This document shows positions 10,027-17,371 of a stretch of 34,645 nucleotides of DNA, one piece after another (within the stretch, counting starts at the first letter, position 1; the number at the start of each line of letters is the position of its first letter). The DNA is taken from the NCBI GenBank assembly GCA_964545205.1, contig CAZJFH010000055.1, positions 1 to 34,645 of the forward strand, given 5' to 3'. The notes beneath the pieces were generated by a model. It did not search any database. It was not told the DNA's origin and saw nothing but the letters and a program-made list of their open reading frames with translations. The stretch is from CAZJFH01 sp964545205. Its GTDB lineage: Bacteria; Pseudomonadota; Alphaproteobacteria; Rhodospirillales; Magnetospirillaceae. The position numbers and the translations under genes are program-made.

Positions 10027-10791
10027 ATGCAGGTCAACGGACTGGCGGCCCTGGTCAGCGGCGCCGCCTCGGGTCTCGGCGCGGCGTCGGCGCGGGCGCT
10101 GGCCAAGGCGGGGGCGCGGGTGGCGCTGCTCGACACGAACATGGAGGCCGCCAAAGCCCTGGCCGAAGAGATCGGCGGCATCGCGCTCCTGTGCGACGTC
10201 ACCGACGCCGCCAGCGTCGAGAACGCGCTGGCCGAGGCGCGCAAGCGCAACGGCCCGGCCCGCGTCTCGGTGGCCTGCGCCGGCATCGCGCCGGCCGGCC
10301 GGGTCGTCGGCCGCGACGGGCCGATGGCGCTGGAGGCGTTCGAGAAGGTGATCCGCGTCAACCTGATCGGCACCTTCAACCTGATGCGCCTGGCCGCCGC
10401 CGACATGGCCGCCCAGGAGCCGCTGAACGCCGACGGCGAGCGCGGCGTCATCGTCAACACCGCCTCGATCGCCGCCTGGGAGGGCCAGATCGGCCAGACC
10501 GCCTACGCGGCCTCGAAGGGCGGCGTCGCGGCGCTGACCCTGCCGGCGGCCCGCGAGCTGGCGCGCTCGGGCGTGCGCGTCGTCGCCATCGCGCCGGGCA
10601 CCTTCGAGACGCCGATGATGGCCGGCATGCCGCAGGAGGTGAAGGACGGCCTCGCCGCCAAGGTGCCGTTCCCGTCGCGCATGGGCAGGCCGGAGGAATT
10701 CGGCGCCCTGGTGATGCACATCGTCGAGAACCCGATGCTCAACGGCTCGGTGCTGCGCCTCGACGGCGCCTTGCGGATGGAGCCGCGGTAG
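10027..10791 (+). CDS. SDR-family dehydrogenase, 3-hydroxyacyl-CoA dehydrogenase type-2 like
   Basis: This 254-residue Rossmann-fold oxidoreductase has a cofactor motif SGAASGLGAA (11-20, Ser instead of the usual Thr at the first position) and D36 at the end of beta-2, which favours NAD(H). The CAGIA motif is at ~84-88, and the catalytic residues are S147, Y160 and K164 (YAASK). The overall pattern, including CDVTD, VNLIGTFNLMR, RGVIVNTASIAAWEGQIGQ and APGTFETPMM, resembles the 17-beta-HSD10/3-hydroxy-2-methylbutyryl-CoA dehydrogenase group, which oxidises short branched hydroxyacyl-CoAs. A role in acyl-CoA breakdown is inferred. GGAGGAG before the ATG supports the start. It is convergent with the LysE-type gene, with stops 12 bp apart. 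Confidence 0.88.
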   Translation: MQVNGLAALVSGAASGLGAASARALAKAGARVALLDTNMEAAKALAEEIGGIALLCDVTDAASVENALAEARKRNGPARVSVACAGIAPAGRVVGRDGPMALEAFEKVIRVNLIGTFNLMRLAAADMAAQEPLNADGERGVIVNTASIAAWEGQIGQTAYAASKGGVAALTLPAARELARSGVRVVAIAPGTFETPMMAGMPQEVKDGLAAKVPFPSRMGRPEEFGALVMHIVENPMLNGSVLRLDGALRMEPR

Positions 10792-10803
10792 GGCTGGCGG
10801 GGC

Positions 10804-11421
10804 CTACCACAGCAGGCTTGCCAGCACCGCCAGGCCGAATCCGGCCAGGGCGACGCCCGAGGCCTGGTTGAGGCGCCGCAGCCACTCGGGCGTGAAGCTC
10901 GCGCGCACCGCGCCGGCCAGCGCCGACAGGGTCAGCCACCACGCCGTCGAGCCGGCGAACACGCCGAGCACCATCCAGCCGCTGCCGCCGCCCTCGACGC
11001 CGGCGGCGCCCATCGCCGCGAACACGCCCATGAAGGCGAAGATGGTGCCGGGATTGGTGATGGTGATCGCCAGGGTCGAGACGAAGTCCTTGACCAGACC
11101 GGGACCGCGCTTCGGCGTCGGCACCAGCACGGCGCGCGCCTGCCAGCTCCGCCAGCCGAGATAGACCAGGAACGCGCCGCCGATCAGCTTCAGCGCCACC
11201 TGCTGCGCGACCAGGAACGCCGAGACGAAGGTCAGCCCGAACGCCGCCACCGCGCCGTAGAAGGTGTCGGCGACCGCCGCGCCCATGCCGGCGACGAGGG
11301 CGGCGCCGCGGCCGTCGGCCAGCGCGCGGCGGATGCACAGCAGGCCGACGGGGCCGACCGGCGCCGCGATGGCGAAGCCGATGACCATGCCGCGCAGGAA
11401 CAGCGACGGGTCACTCGTCAT
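10804..11421 (-). CDS. LysE/RhtB-family exporter
   Basis: This 205-residue inner-membrane protein has about six helices. The family signature is at the N-terminus (GFAIAAPVGPVGLLCIRRAL), and the second conserved block is TLAITITNPGTIFAFMGVF. These transporters export amino acids or similar small metabolites by proton exchange; the substrate cannot be read here. The start at 11421 overlaps the end of the CheY-like gene by 11 bp, so the two are almost certainly translated from the same mRNA. The functional reason for this pairing is not apparent. Confidence 0.92.
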   Translation of the reverse strand: MTSDPSLFLRGMVIGFAIAAPVGPVGLLCIRRALADGRGAALVAGMGAAVADTFYGAVAAFGLTFVSAFLVAQQVALKLIGGAFLVYLGWRSWQARAVLVPTPKRGPGLVKDFVSTLAITITNPGTIFAFMGVFAAMGAAGVEGGGSGWMVLGVFAGSTAWWLTLSALAGAVRASFTPEWLRRLNQASGVALAGFGLAVLASLLW

Positions 11422-11968
11422 CGCCGGCGACCAGGCGATTGATCTCCTGCTGGGTCATCACCGTGTCGGGCGGCGGCGCCGCGGCCTTGCGCTTCTCCTG
11501 GCCCTGGTAGTCGCCCGCGTGGCGCCGCCGGTCGGGGCCGAAGAAGCTCCTGGTGCGCACGAACGGCCGCGGCCGCATGACCACGGCGCCGATGCGGGCG
11601 TGCAGCGCCTTGGCCGAGAACGGCTTGATCAGGTATTCGGTGATGCCGGCGTCGCGCGCCATCAGCACGCGGCGGCGGTCGGCGAAGCCGGTGATCATGA
11701 TGATCGGCATGTAGGGGTTCGGCGTGTCCTCGCCGTTGCGGATGTGGCGGGTCAGCTCGACGCCGTCCAGCGGCATCATGTTCCAGTTGGTGATCAGGAT
11801 GTCCGGCCCGGTGGTGCCGGTCATCAGGTCCAGCGCCTCCGATCCCTCCGACGCCTCCTGGATGGCGCGCGCGCCGAAGGCCTGCAGGATCACGCGCACC
11901 AGACGGCGCATGTGATCGCTGTCGTCGACGACCATGAAGCTCAGGCGTTCGTAGTCCGGGGCCGGCAT
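11411..11968 (-). CDS. CheY-like pseudo-receiver protein with FliM-like C-terminal tail
   Basis: This 185-residue single receiver domain has a C-terminal extension. The acidic pair D15/D16, T93 (MITGF) and K115 (LIKPF) are conserved. The phospho-acceptor position is asparagine: LITNWNMMPLDG aligns with ISDWNMPNMDG of CheY, giving N61, codon AAC. Phosphorylation in the usual way is therefore not expected. Residues ~130-170 form a basic, probably unstructured linker (RPFVRTRSFFGPDRRRH). The last residues, MTQQEINRLVAGDDE, resemble the FliM N-terminal CheY-binding peptide (S-Q-x-E-I-D-x-L-L-x-G). The family without the substitution is common in Rhodospirillales. It overlaps the LysE gene by 11 bp and follows pdxY on the same strand. 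No chemotaxis or flagellar gene is visible nearby. Confidence 0.87.
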   Translation of the reverse strand: MPAPDYERLSFMVVDDSDHMRRLVRVILQAFGARAIQEASEGSEALDLMTGTTGPDILITNWNMMPLDGVELTRHIRNGEDTPNPYMPIIMITGFADRRRVLMARDAGITEYLIKPFSAKALHARIGAVVMRPRPFVRTRSFFGPDRRRHAGDYQGQEKRKAAAPPPDTVMTQQEINRLVAGDDE

Positions 11969-11980
11969 CGACCGGTTCTA

Positions 11981-12814
11981 TCACGCCGGCTCGGGCGCGA
12001 AAAGGCGCGGCGGCGCGACCAGCAGGTCCTGCGCCGCGACCAGGGCGAGATCGCCCTCGGCCGAGCGTTCGAGCACCGCGAACAGGCTCGACACAGCCAG
12101 CGACGCCGCCTTCGGCGCCGCGTGCCCCTGCAGCAGCCGGCCGAGGAACAGCGCCGCCAGGGCGTCGCCGGCGCCGCGCGGCGGCTCGCGGAAGGGCAGC
12201 AGCGGCGTCGAGACGGTCCAGGCGCCGTCGGCGGCCGCCACCAGGTTGTGAATCGCGCCGTCGGGGCACAGGCTGGTGACCAGCACGATCCCGGGCCCGC
12301 GCTCGCGCAAGCCGCGCGCCGCCGCCAGCGCCTGGGCGCGATCGCCGATCGCGCGGCCGGACAGCAGTTCGAGCTCGAACTGGTTCGGGGTCAGCACGTC
12401 GGCCGCCGGCACCGCCACCTCGCGCATGAACGCGGCGATGCCCGGCGCGACGTAGAGGCCGGCGCCGACGTCGCCCATCACCGGATCGCAGCACCAGGGC
12501 GCGGCGGGGTTGGCCGCCTTGACCCGGCGCACCGTCTCGGCCAGCGCCGGCCCGACCGCCGCCGCGCCGAGATAGCCCGACAGCACCGCGCCGCAGCGCC
12601 CGAGCACGCCCAGGCCGGCCAGCCCGTCCAGCACCGCCGCCACATGCCCGCCGCCCAGCACGGCGCCGCCCCAGCGGCCGTGGCCGGGATGGTTGGAGAA
12701 CTGCACGGTGTGCACCGGCCAGACCTCATGGCCGAGCCGCTGCAGCGCAAAAACCGCGGCGGCGTTGCCGACGTGGCCGTAGGCGACATGCGACTGGACC
12801 GAAAGAATATTCAC
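11981..12814 (-). CDS. pdxY: Pyridoxal kinase, PdxY type
   Basis: This 277-residue ribokinase-fold enzyme phosphorylates pyridoxal with ATP in the vitamin B6 salvage pathway in the cytoplasm. The N-terminal ILSVQSHVAYGHVGNAAA and VHTVQFSNHPGHGRWGG are diagnostic for PdxY/PdxK. CCDPVMGDVGAGLYV (~108-122) is the nucleotide/metal region, and GAGDALAALFLG carries the catalytic base D217. I choose the GTG at 12814: the conserved protein begins exactly there, and GGGGGG precedes it at suitable spacing. The in-frame ATG 111 bp upstream would add a stretch with no family similarity. It is divergent from the CitE-like gene and 12 bp from the downstream CheY-like gene. Confidence 0.92.
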   Translation of the reverse strand: MNILSVQSHVAYGHVGNAAAVFALQRLGHEVWPVHTVQFSNHPGHGRWGGAVLGGGHVAAVLDGLAGLGVLGRCGAVLSGYLGAAAVGPALAETVRRVKAANPAAPWCCDPVMGDVGAGLYVAPGIAAFMREVAVPAADVLTPNQFELELLSGRAIGDRAQALAAARGLRERGPGIVLVTSLCPDGAIHNLVAAADGAWTVSTPLLPFREPPRGAGDALAALFLGRLLQGHAAPKAASLAVSSLFAVLERSAEGDLALVAAQDLLVAPPRLFAPEPA

Positions 12815-12852
12815 GCCCGGCCCCCCTTGCCGACGCTTTGTTGCGCCGCACC

Positions 12853-12882
12853 TTGCCACGCCCGGCCCTCCGTTGCTAGTGT
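12853..12882 (+). promoter_or_regulatory. Candidate sigma-70-type promoter for the CitE-like gene
   Basis: TTGCCA (12853-12858) and TAGTGT (12877-12882) are separated by 18 bp and lie 36 bp before the start at 12919, in the 104-bp gap between divergent pdxY and the CitE-like gene. TTGC-type -35 boxes are common in alphaproteobacteria. This is an eye match only. Confidence 0.3.
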
Positions 12883-12918
12883 GCGCTCCCCCTATTCGCG
12901 TCTTCGAGGAGGTCACCC

Positions 12919-13806
12919 ATGGCAACGGTCGCGCGTCCGCGCCGCAGCGTTCTCTACATGCCCGGCTCCAACGCGCGCGCGCTGGACAAGGCGCGCACGC
13001 TGGCCGCCGACGGCCTGATCTTCGACCTCGAGGACGCCGTCGCCCCCGACGCCAAGGAGACCGCGCGCCGACAGGTCTGCGAGGCGCTGGCCGCCGGCGG
13101 CTACGGCCGCCGCGAGATCCTGGTCCGCGTCAACGGCCTCGGCACGCCCTGGGGCCATGCCGACGTCGCCGCCGCCGCCACTTCCGGCGGCCACGCCGTG
13201 CTGGTGCCCAAGGTCGAGAGCGCCGACGCCGTGCGCCAGGTCGAGCAGATCATGAAGGCCGCCGGCGCCCCCGACGACATGGCGATCTGGTGCATGATGG
13301 AGACGCCGCGCGGCATCCTCAAGGCCGAGGAGATCGCCCAGGCCAGCCCGCGGCTCGGCGGGTTCGTGATGGGCACCTCGGACCTCGCCAAGGACATGCA
13401 CGCCGCCCACACCCGCGACCGGCTGCCGATGCTGACCGGCCTCGGGCTGTGCCTGCTGGCGGCGCGGGCCTACGGCCTGGCGATCGTCGACGGCGTGCAT
13501 CTCGACCTCGCCGACGACGAGGGCTTCGAGCATTCCTGCCGCCAGGGCCTCGAGCTGGGCTTCGACGGCAAGACGCTGATCCATCCCAAGACCATCGAGA
13601 CCGCCAACCGCGTCTTCGCGCCGACCGAGGCCGAGATCGCCTGGTCGCGCAAGATCATCGACGCCCACGCCGCCGCCGCCGCCGAGGGCAAGGGCGTGGT
13701 GGTCGTCGACGGCAAGCTGGTCGAGAACCTGCACGTCGAGAACGCGCGCCGCATCGTCGCGCTGGCCGAGCGGATCGACGAGATGCGCAAGGACCTGCAG
13801 GCCTAG
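12919..13806 (+). CDS. HpcH/HpaI (CitE-like) protein, probable malyl-CoA thioesterase or lyase
   Basis: The 295-residue TIM-barrel protein carries the CitE signature RRSVLYMPGSNARALDKA, then IFDLEDAVAPDAK (metal/active-site acidic residues), R70 in VRVNG, E129 in METPRG, and GTSDLAKD (~152-159). Family members cleave or hydrolyse CoA esters such as citryl-CoA, L-malyl-CoA and beta-methylmalyl-CoA. From memory of the family, the MMETPRGIL and DGKTLIHPKTIE forms and the short length fit the (3S)-malyl-CoA thioesterase (Mcl2) branch better than the longer Mcl1 lyase, but only a tree could settle this. A mesaconyl-CoA hydratase gene follows after 99 bp, which supports a place in the ethylmalonyl-CoA or methylaspartate route. 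GAGGAGGT precedes the ATG. Confidence 0.85.
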   Translation: MATVARPRRSVLYMPGSNARALDKARTLAADGLIFDLEDAVAPDAKETARRQVCEALAAGGYGRREILVRVNGLGTPWGHADVAAAATSGGHAVLVPKVESADAVRQVEQIMKAAGAPDDMAIWCMMETPRGILKAEEIAQASPRLGGFVMGTSDLAKDMHAAHTRDRLPMLTGLGLCLLAARAYGLAIVDGVHLDLADDEGFEHSCRQGLELGFDGKTLIHPKTIETANRVFAPTEAEIAWSRKIIDAHAAAAAEGKGVVVVDGKLVENLHVENARRIVALAERIDEMRKDLQA

Positions 13807-13819
13807 GACATTTCTTTAT

Positions 13820-13847
13820 CGTCGCCCCCGCGCAGGCGGGCATGACG
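13820..13847. repeat. Short palindromic extragenic repeat (REP-like), isolated copy
   Basis: The 28-bp near-palindrome has the outer arms CGTC/GACG and inner arms CCCGC/GCGGG around a GCAG loop, in the gap between the CitE-like gene and mch. Its right half GCGGGCATGACG is the reverse complement of CGTCATGCCCGC, the core of the larger repeat at 28484-28575, so both belong to the same dispersed family. The three bases between outer and inner arms (GCC against CAT) do not pair here. Confidence 0.6.
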
Positions 13848-13905
13848 GCGACCGAACGACACGTTCCCTCTTCCGCCGTGGCCGAGGGAGATCGAGAGGA
13901 ACCCA

Positions 13906-14958
13906 ATGACCAAAACCAATCCCGGCAACTACTTCGAGGATTTCAGCCTCGATCAGGAACTGCGCCACGCCACCCCGCGCACCGTCACCACCGGCGACCT
14001 CGCGATGTACCAGGCGCTCTACGGCGGGCGGTTCGCGATGAACTCCTCGGACGAGTTCGCCCGCGCCTGCGGCCTGTCGGCGGCGCCGGTCGACGACTTC
14101 CTGGTGTTCCACATCGTGTTCGGCAAGACCGTGCCGGACGTGTCCCTCAACGCCGTCGCCAATCTCGGCTACGCCGACTGCCGCTTCGGGCTTCCGGTCT
14201 ATCCCGGCGACACGCTCAGCACCACCTCGCGGGTGATCGGCCTGAAGGAGAACTCGAACGGCAAGACCGGCGTCGTCTACGTCCGGTCCACCGGCATCAA
14301 CCAGCGCGGCGAGATGGTCGTCGACTACGCCCGCTGGGTGATGGTGCGCAAGCGCGACGCCTCGGCGCCGGCGCCGGCCGAAAGCGTCCCCGATCTGCCG
14401 AAGGCGGTGGCGGTGAAGAATCTGGTCGTGCCCTACCAGCTCGATTTCCGGCGCTACGACACGGTCCTGTCGGGGTCGCCCCACTTCTGGGACGACTACG
14501 AGGCCGGCGAGAAGATCGACCATGTCGACGGCATGACGATCGAGGAAGCCGAGCACATGATGGCGACCCGGCTGTACCAGAACACCGCCAAGGTCCATTT
14601 CAACCAGCACGCCCAGAAGGACGACCGCTTCGGCCGCCGGCTGATCTACGGCGGCCACGTCATCAGCCTGGCGCGGGCGCTGACCTTCAACGGACTCGCC
14701 AACGCGATGAAGGTGCTGGCGATCAACGGCGGCCGCCACGTCGCGCCGACCTTCGCCGGCGACACCATCTACGCCTGGACCGAGGTGCTGGAGAAGAACG
14801 AGCTTCCCGGCCGGCACGACTGCGGCGCCCTGCGCCTGCGCCTGGTCGCGCTGAAGGACAAGCCGGCGGCCGACTGCCCGCTCAAGGACGCCGAGGGCAA
14901 CTACGACCCGGCGGTGGTGCTGGACTTCGACTACACGGTGGCGGTGCCGCGGCGCTGA
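13906..14958 (+). CDS. mch: Mesaconyl-CoA hydratase (MaoC family)
   Basis: This 350-residue double hot-dog-fold hydratase has two MaoC-like halves. The N-terminal half has YFEDFSLDQELRHATPRTV and DFLVFHIVFGKTV, and the C-terminal half has the catalytic-type segment QNTAKVHFNQHAQKDDRFGR followed by LIYGGHVISLARALTFNGL. The length and two-half architecture agree with mesaconyl-C1-CoA hydratase (beta-methylmalyl-CoA dehydratase), which interconverts mesaconyl-CoA and beta-methylmalyl-CoA in the ethylmalonyl-CoA and related cycles. The CitE/Mcl-like gene directly upstream acts on the neighbouring metabolites, which strengthens the call. GAGAGGAA precedes the ATG. A REP-like palindrome separates the two genes. 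It converges on the RTX gene, with stops 21 bp apart. Confidence 0.87.
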   Translation: MTKTNPGNYFEDFSLDQELRHATPRTVTTGDLAMYQALYGGRFAMNSSDEFARACGLSAAPVDDFLVFHIVFGKTVPDVSLNAVANLGYADCRFGLPVYPGDTLSTTSRVIGLKENSNGKTGVVYVRSTGINQRGEMVVDYARWVMVRKRDASAPAPAESVPDLPKAVAVKNLVVPYQLDFRRYDTVLSGSPHFWDDYEAGEKIDHVDGMTIEEAEHMMATRLYQNTAKVHFNQHAQKDDRFGRRLIYGGHVISLARALTFNGLANAMKVLAINGGRHVAPTFAGDTIYAWTEVLEKNELPGRHDCGALRLRLVALKDKPAADCPLKDAEGNYDPAVVLDFDYTVAVPRR

Positions 14959-14979
14959 CGCGCCGCGGCACCCTGCCGC

Positions 14980-17169
14980 TCACTGCCACCAGACGTCGGC
15001 CTGCGGGACCAGGTCGGCGGCGGCGACGCCGAGCAGCGTCACCACGGTCTCCGGGGCGCCGCCGCCGGCCGAGCCGTCGGCGTCGACGATCACCCGGGCG
15101 TTGGCGCCGCTCTGCGCCAGCGCCAGGTGGCCGCTGGCCAGGGGATCGGTGCCGGCGTAGCCGACCGACTTCATCAGCCAGCGCAGGTCGACCACGTCCT
15201 GGCCGAGGGTGAAGTCGGTGACGGTGTCGCCGCCCTGGCCGCTGCGGGTGTACTGGAACGAGTCGGCGCCCATGCCGCCGGTCAGGACGTCGCCGCCGCC
15301 CATGCCGATCAGCAGGTCGTCGCCGGCGCCGCCGACCAGCCGGTTGGCGGCGCCGTTGCCGAACATCTTGTTGGCGAGGGCGTTGCCGACGCCCTTGATC
15401 GCCCCGCCGCCGGTCAGCATCAGGTTCTCGACATTCGCCGGCAGGGTATAGCCGACGCCGGCGCGGACGGTGTCGCGGCCGCCGCCGGCCAGCTCGCCGA
15501 CGGCGTCGCCCGAATTGTCGACGACGTAGGTGTCGTCGCCGGCGCCGCCCGACATCGCGTCGGCCCCGGCGCGGCCGTCGAGCAGGTCGCGGCCGGTGGT
15601 GCCGGTCAGGGTGTCGTCGGCGCTGGTGCCGGTGCGGGTGGTCGTCGGGCCCAGGCTGTTGGCGAGATAGAACGTCTTCTGGAAGAAGTCGTTGGCGGCG
15701 AAGGCCGAGGGCGCGACGTTCTCGAAGGTCAGGGTCTCGCCGTTGCCCAAGGCGAGCACGGTGTCGCTGCCGGACGCGGTCATCGCCGCCTGGACGCGGG
15801 CGAAATCGGTCAGCCCGGTGCCGGCCAGCCGCACGACGTCGCCATGGGCCGCCCCGGCCTGGAAGTCGGTGATCACGTCCGAGCCCTGGCCGCGCGCGAC
15901 GACGAAGGTGTCGTTGCCGGCGCCGCCGGTCAGGGTGTCGTCGCCGCCGCCGCCCTTGATCACGTTGTAGCCGGAATTGCCGCCGACGACGTTGGCGAGA
16001 TCGTTGCCGGCGGCGCCGATGCGCCCGCTGCCGCCGAGCTGCAACTCCTCGACGTCGGCCGGCAGCGTGAAGCCGACGCCGGCGATCACGGTGTCGCGGC
16101 CCTCGCCCGCCAGCTCGGCGACGCGGTCGCCGCGGTTGTCGACGTGGTAGAGGTCGTTGCCGGCGCGCCCGTGCATCGTGTCGGCGCCGGCCTTGCCGTC
16201 GATGGTGTCGTTGCCCGAGCCGCCGTACAGCGTGTCGTCGGCGGCGGTGCCGACGACGATGACGTCGCCGGTCGGCGATTCGCTCGGCGCCGGCGCGGCG
16301 GCGAGGATGATCGAGCCGCTTTCGGTGTGGGTGCCGCTGGCCTTGGTGGCGACGTTGTAGAAGCTGTTGCCGGTGAGCTGGGCGACGGTCGCGGTGTGGT
16401 TCCTCACCCCGGTGGCGCCGTCCTTGAAGCTGCTGAAGACGTTGGCGTCGACGATCAGCGCGCCGCCGGCGTGCAGATTGCCCTCGGCGCCGTAGCTGAT
16501 CATGATCGGGTTCTGCCCGGTCGAGGCCTGCTCGAGGAAGTTGCCCTTGACCAGCGACTTGCCGCCGTTGGGCAGGTCGATGCTGTAGGACGAGGTGCCG
16601 CCCGAGCCGTCGATCAGCTTGTTGTTGGTGATCACGCTCTCGGCGGCGCGGCTCTTGATGTGGTGGCCGACCTTGGTGCCGTGGAAGTGGCTGTCGGTCA
16701 CCGTCAGCTTGGCGACGTTGTTGACGTAGATGCCGTGCGTGTAGCCGTCGCCGTAGCCGTTGCGGGCGAATTCCGAGGTGCTGATCGCGATGGTGCCGGC
16801 GCTGTTCGCGCTGGCCAGGATGCCGTTCTCGTTGTCGTGGAAATAGCTGTTCCTGACGACGAGATGGCCGAGCTCGTAGCGGATGCCGGCGCCGTTCCTG
16901 TCGGCGACCGCGGCGCCCGAGAATTCGAGGCCGTCGATGGTGACGTCGTTGCGGGTGGTCAGGATCGCCTTGCCGTTCGGCGGCGCCACGGTGGCCTTGA
17001 GGTGGGCGAGGCCGCCGACCGCGACGATGGAGACCTTGGTGGTGATGGTGGCGAAGTCGTTCTCGTAGACGCCGGCGTCGATCTGGATCGTGTCGCCGTC
17101 CCTGGAGGCGGCCAGCGCCTGCGACAGGGTGGCGAACTGCTTGTTGGATCCGACGGTGAGGATCGCCAT
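14980..17169 (-). CDS. Parallel beta-helix / RTX calcium-binding secreted protein
   Basis: The 729-residue protein has no Sec signal peptide. Residues ~1-290 form a right-handed parallel beta-helix region of the pectate-lyase/C5-epimerase type, with repeating short strands such as DVTIDGLEFSGA, HLVVRNSYFHDNENGI and SVITNNKLIDGSGG. Residues ~305-660 contain RTX nonapeptide blocks (YGGSGNDTIDGKAGAD at ~315-330, GGGGDDTLTGGAGND at ~406-420, SGGAGDDTYVVDN at ~540-552, VGGAGDDLLIGMGGGD at ~612-627). The C-terminal ~70 residues are typical of type I secretion targets. The RTX section is an internal duplication, with residues ~317-436 resembling ~522-653. GGAG before the ATG at 17169 supports the start. 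No ABC exporter or membrane-fusion gene is adjacent. A polysaccharide lyase, epimerase or adhesin is possible; the substrate is unknown. Confidence 0.88.
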   Translation of the reverse strand: MAILTVGSNKQFATLSQALAASRDGDTIQIDAGVYENDFATITTKVSIVAVGGLAHLKATVAPPNGKAILTTRNDVTIDGLEFSGAAVADRNGAGIRYELGHLVVRNSYFHDNENGILASANSAGTIAISTSEFARNGYGDGYTHGIYVNNVAKLTVTDSHFHGTKVGHHIKSRAAESVITNNKLIDGSGGTSSYSIDLPNGGKSLVKGNFLEQASTGQNPIMISYGAEGNLHAGGALIVDANVFSSFKDGATGVRNHTATVAQLTGNSFYNVATKASGTHTESGSIILAAAPAPSESPTGDVIVVGTAADDTLYGGSGNDTIDGKAGADTMHGRAGNDLYHVDNRGDRVAELAGEGRDTVIAGVGFTLPADVEELQLGGSGRIGAAGNDLANVVGGNSGYNVIKGGGGDDTLTGGAGNDTFVVARGQGSDVITDFQAGAAHGDVVRLAGTGLTDFARVQAAMTASGSDTVLALGNGETLTFENVAPSAFAANDFFQKTFYLANSLGPTTTRTGTSADDTLTGTTGRDLLDGRAGADAMSGGAGDDTYVVDNSGDAVGELAGGGRDTVRAGVGYTLPANVENLMLTGGGAIKGVGNALANKMFGNGAANRLVGGAGDDLLIGMGGGDVLTGGMGADSFQYTRSGQGGDTVTDFTLGQDVVDLRWLMKSVGYAGTDPLASGHLALAQSGANARVIVDADGSAGGGAPETVVTLLGVAAADLVPQADVWWQ

Positions 17170-17260
17170 GGTAACTCCGTTGGGTGGCACCGGACTGCTC
17201 CGGCGGGATAGGCGGGAGCATTGGCGGTACCCCCTAACGAAAGCTTTCCTTTCGGGCGGG

Positions 17261-17301
17261 TTACCTCGCCAGGGATAGTGGCCTACCTCGACCGGGGTAG
17301 G
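17261..17301. promoter_or_regulatory. Two tandem TACC-spacer-G(G)GNTAG motifs between divergent genes
   Basis: In the 202-bp gap between the RTX gene (minus) and the AmpG-like gene (plus), an 18-bp element occurs twice with a 22-bp period: TTACCTCGCCAGGGATAG at 17261 and CTACCTCGACCGGGGTAG at 17283 (14 of 18 identical). The second copy forms an exact inverted repeat CCTACC/GGTAGG (17282-17287 and 17296-17301). A third related TACCCCCTA lies at 17228. Two copies about two helical turns apart on the same DNA face suit cooperative binding by a dimeric regulator. No known consensus is claimed. Confidence 0.4.
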
Positions 17302-17371
17302 GCCGGCCGGCGTGGATTTTGTTAACCGCGCCGTGGTAGCCCTGTCCGATCCGATCACCGGCGAAGCAGCG

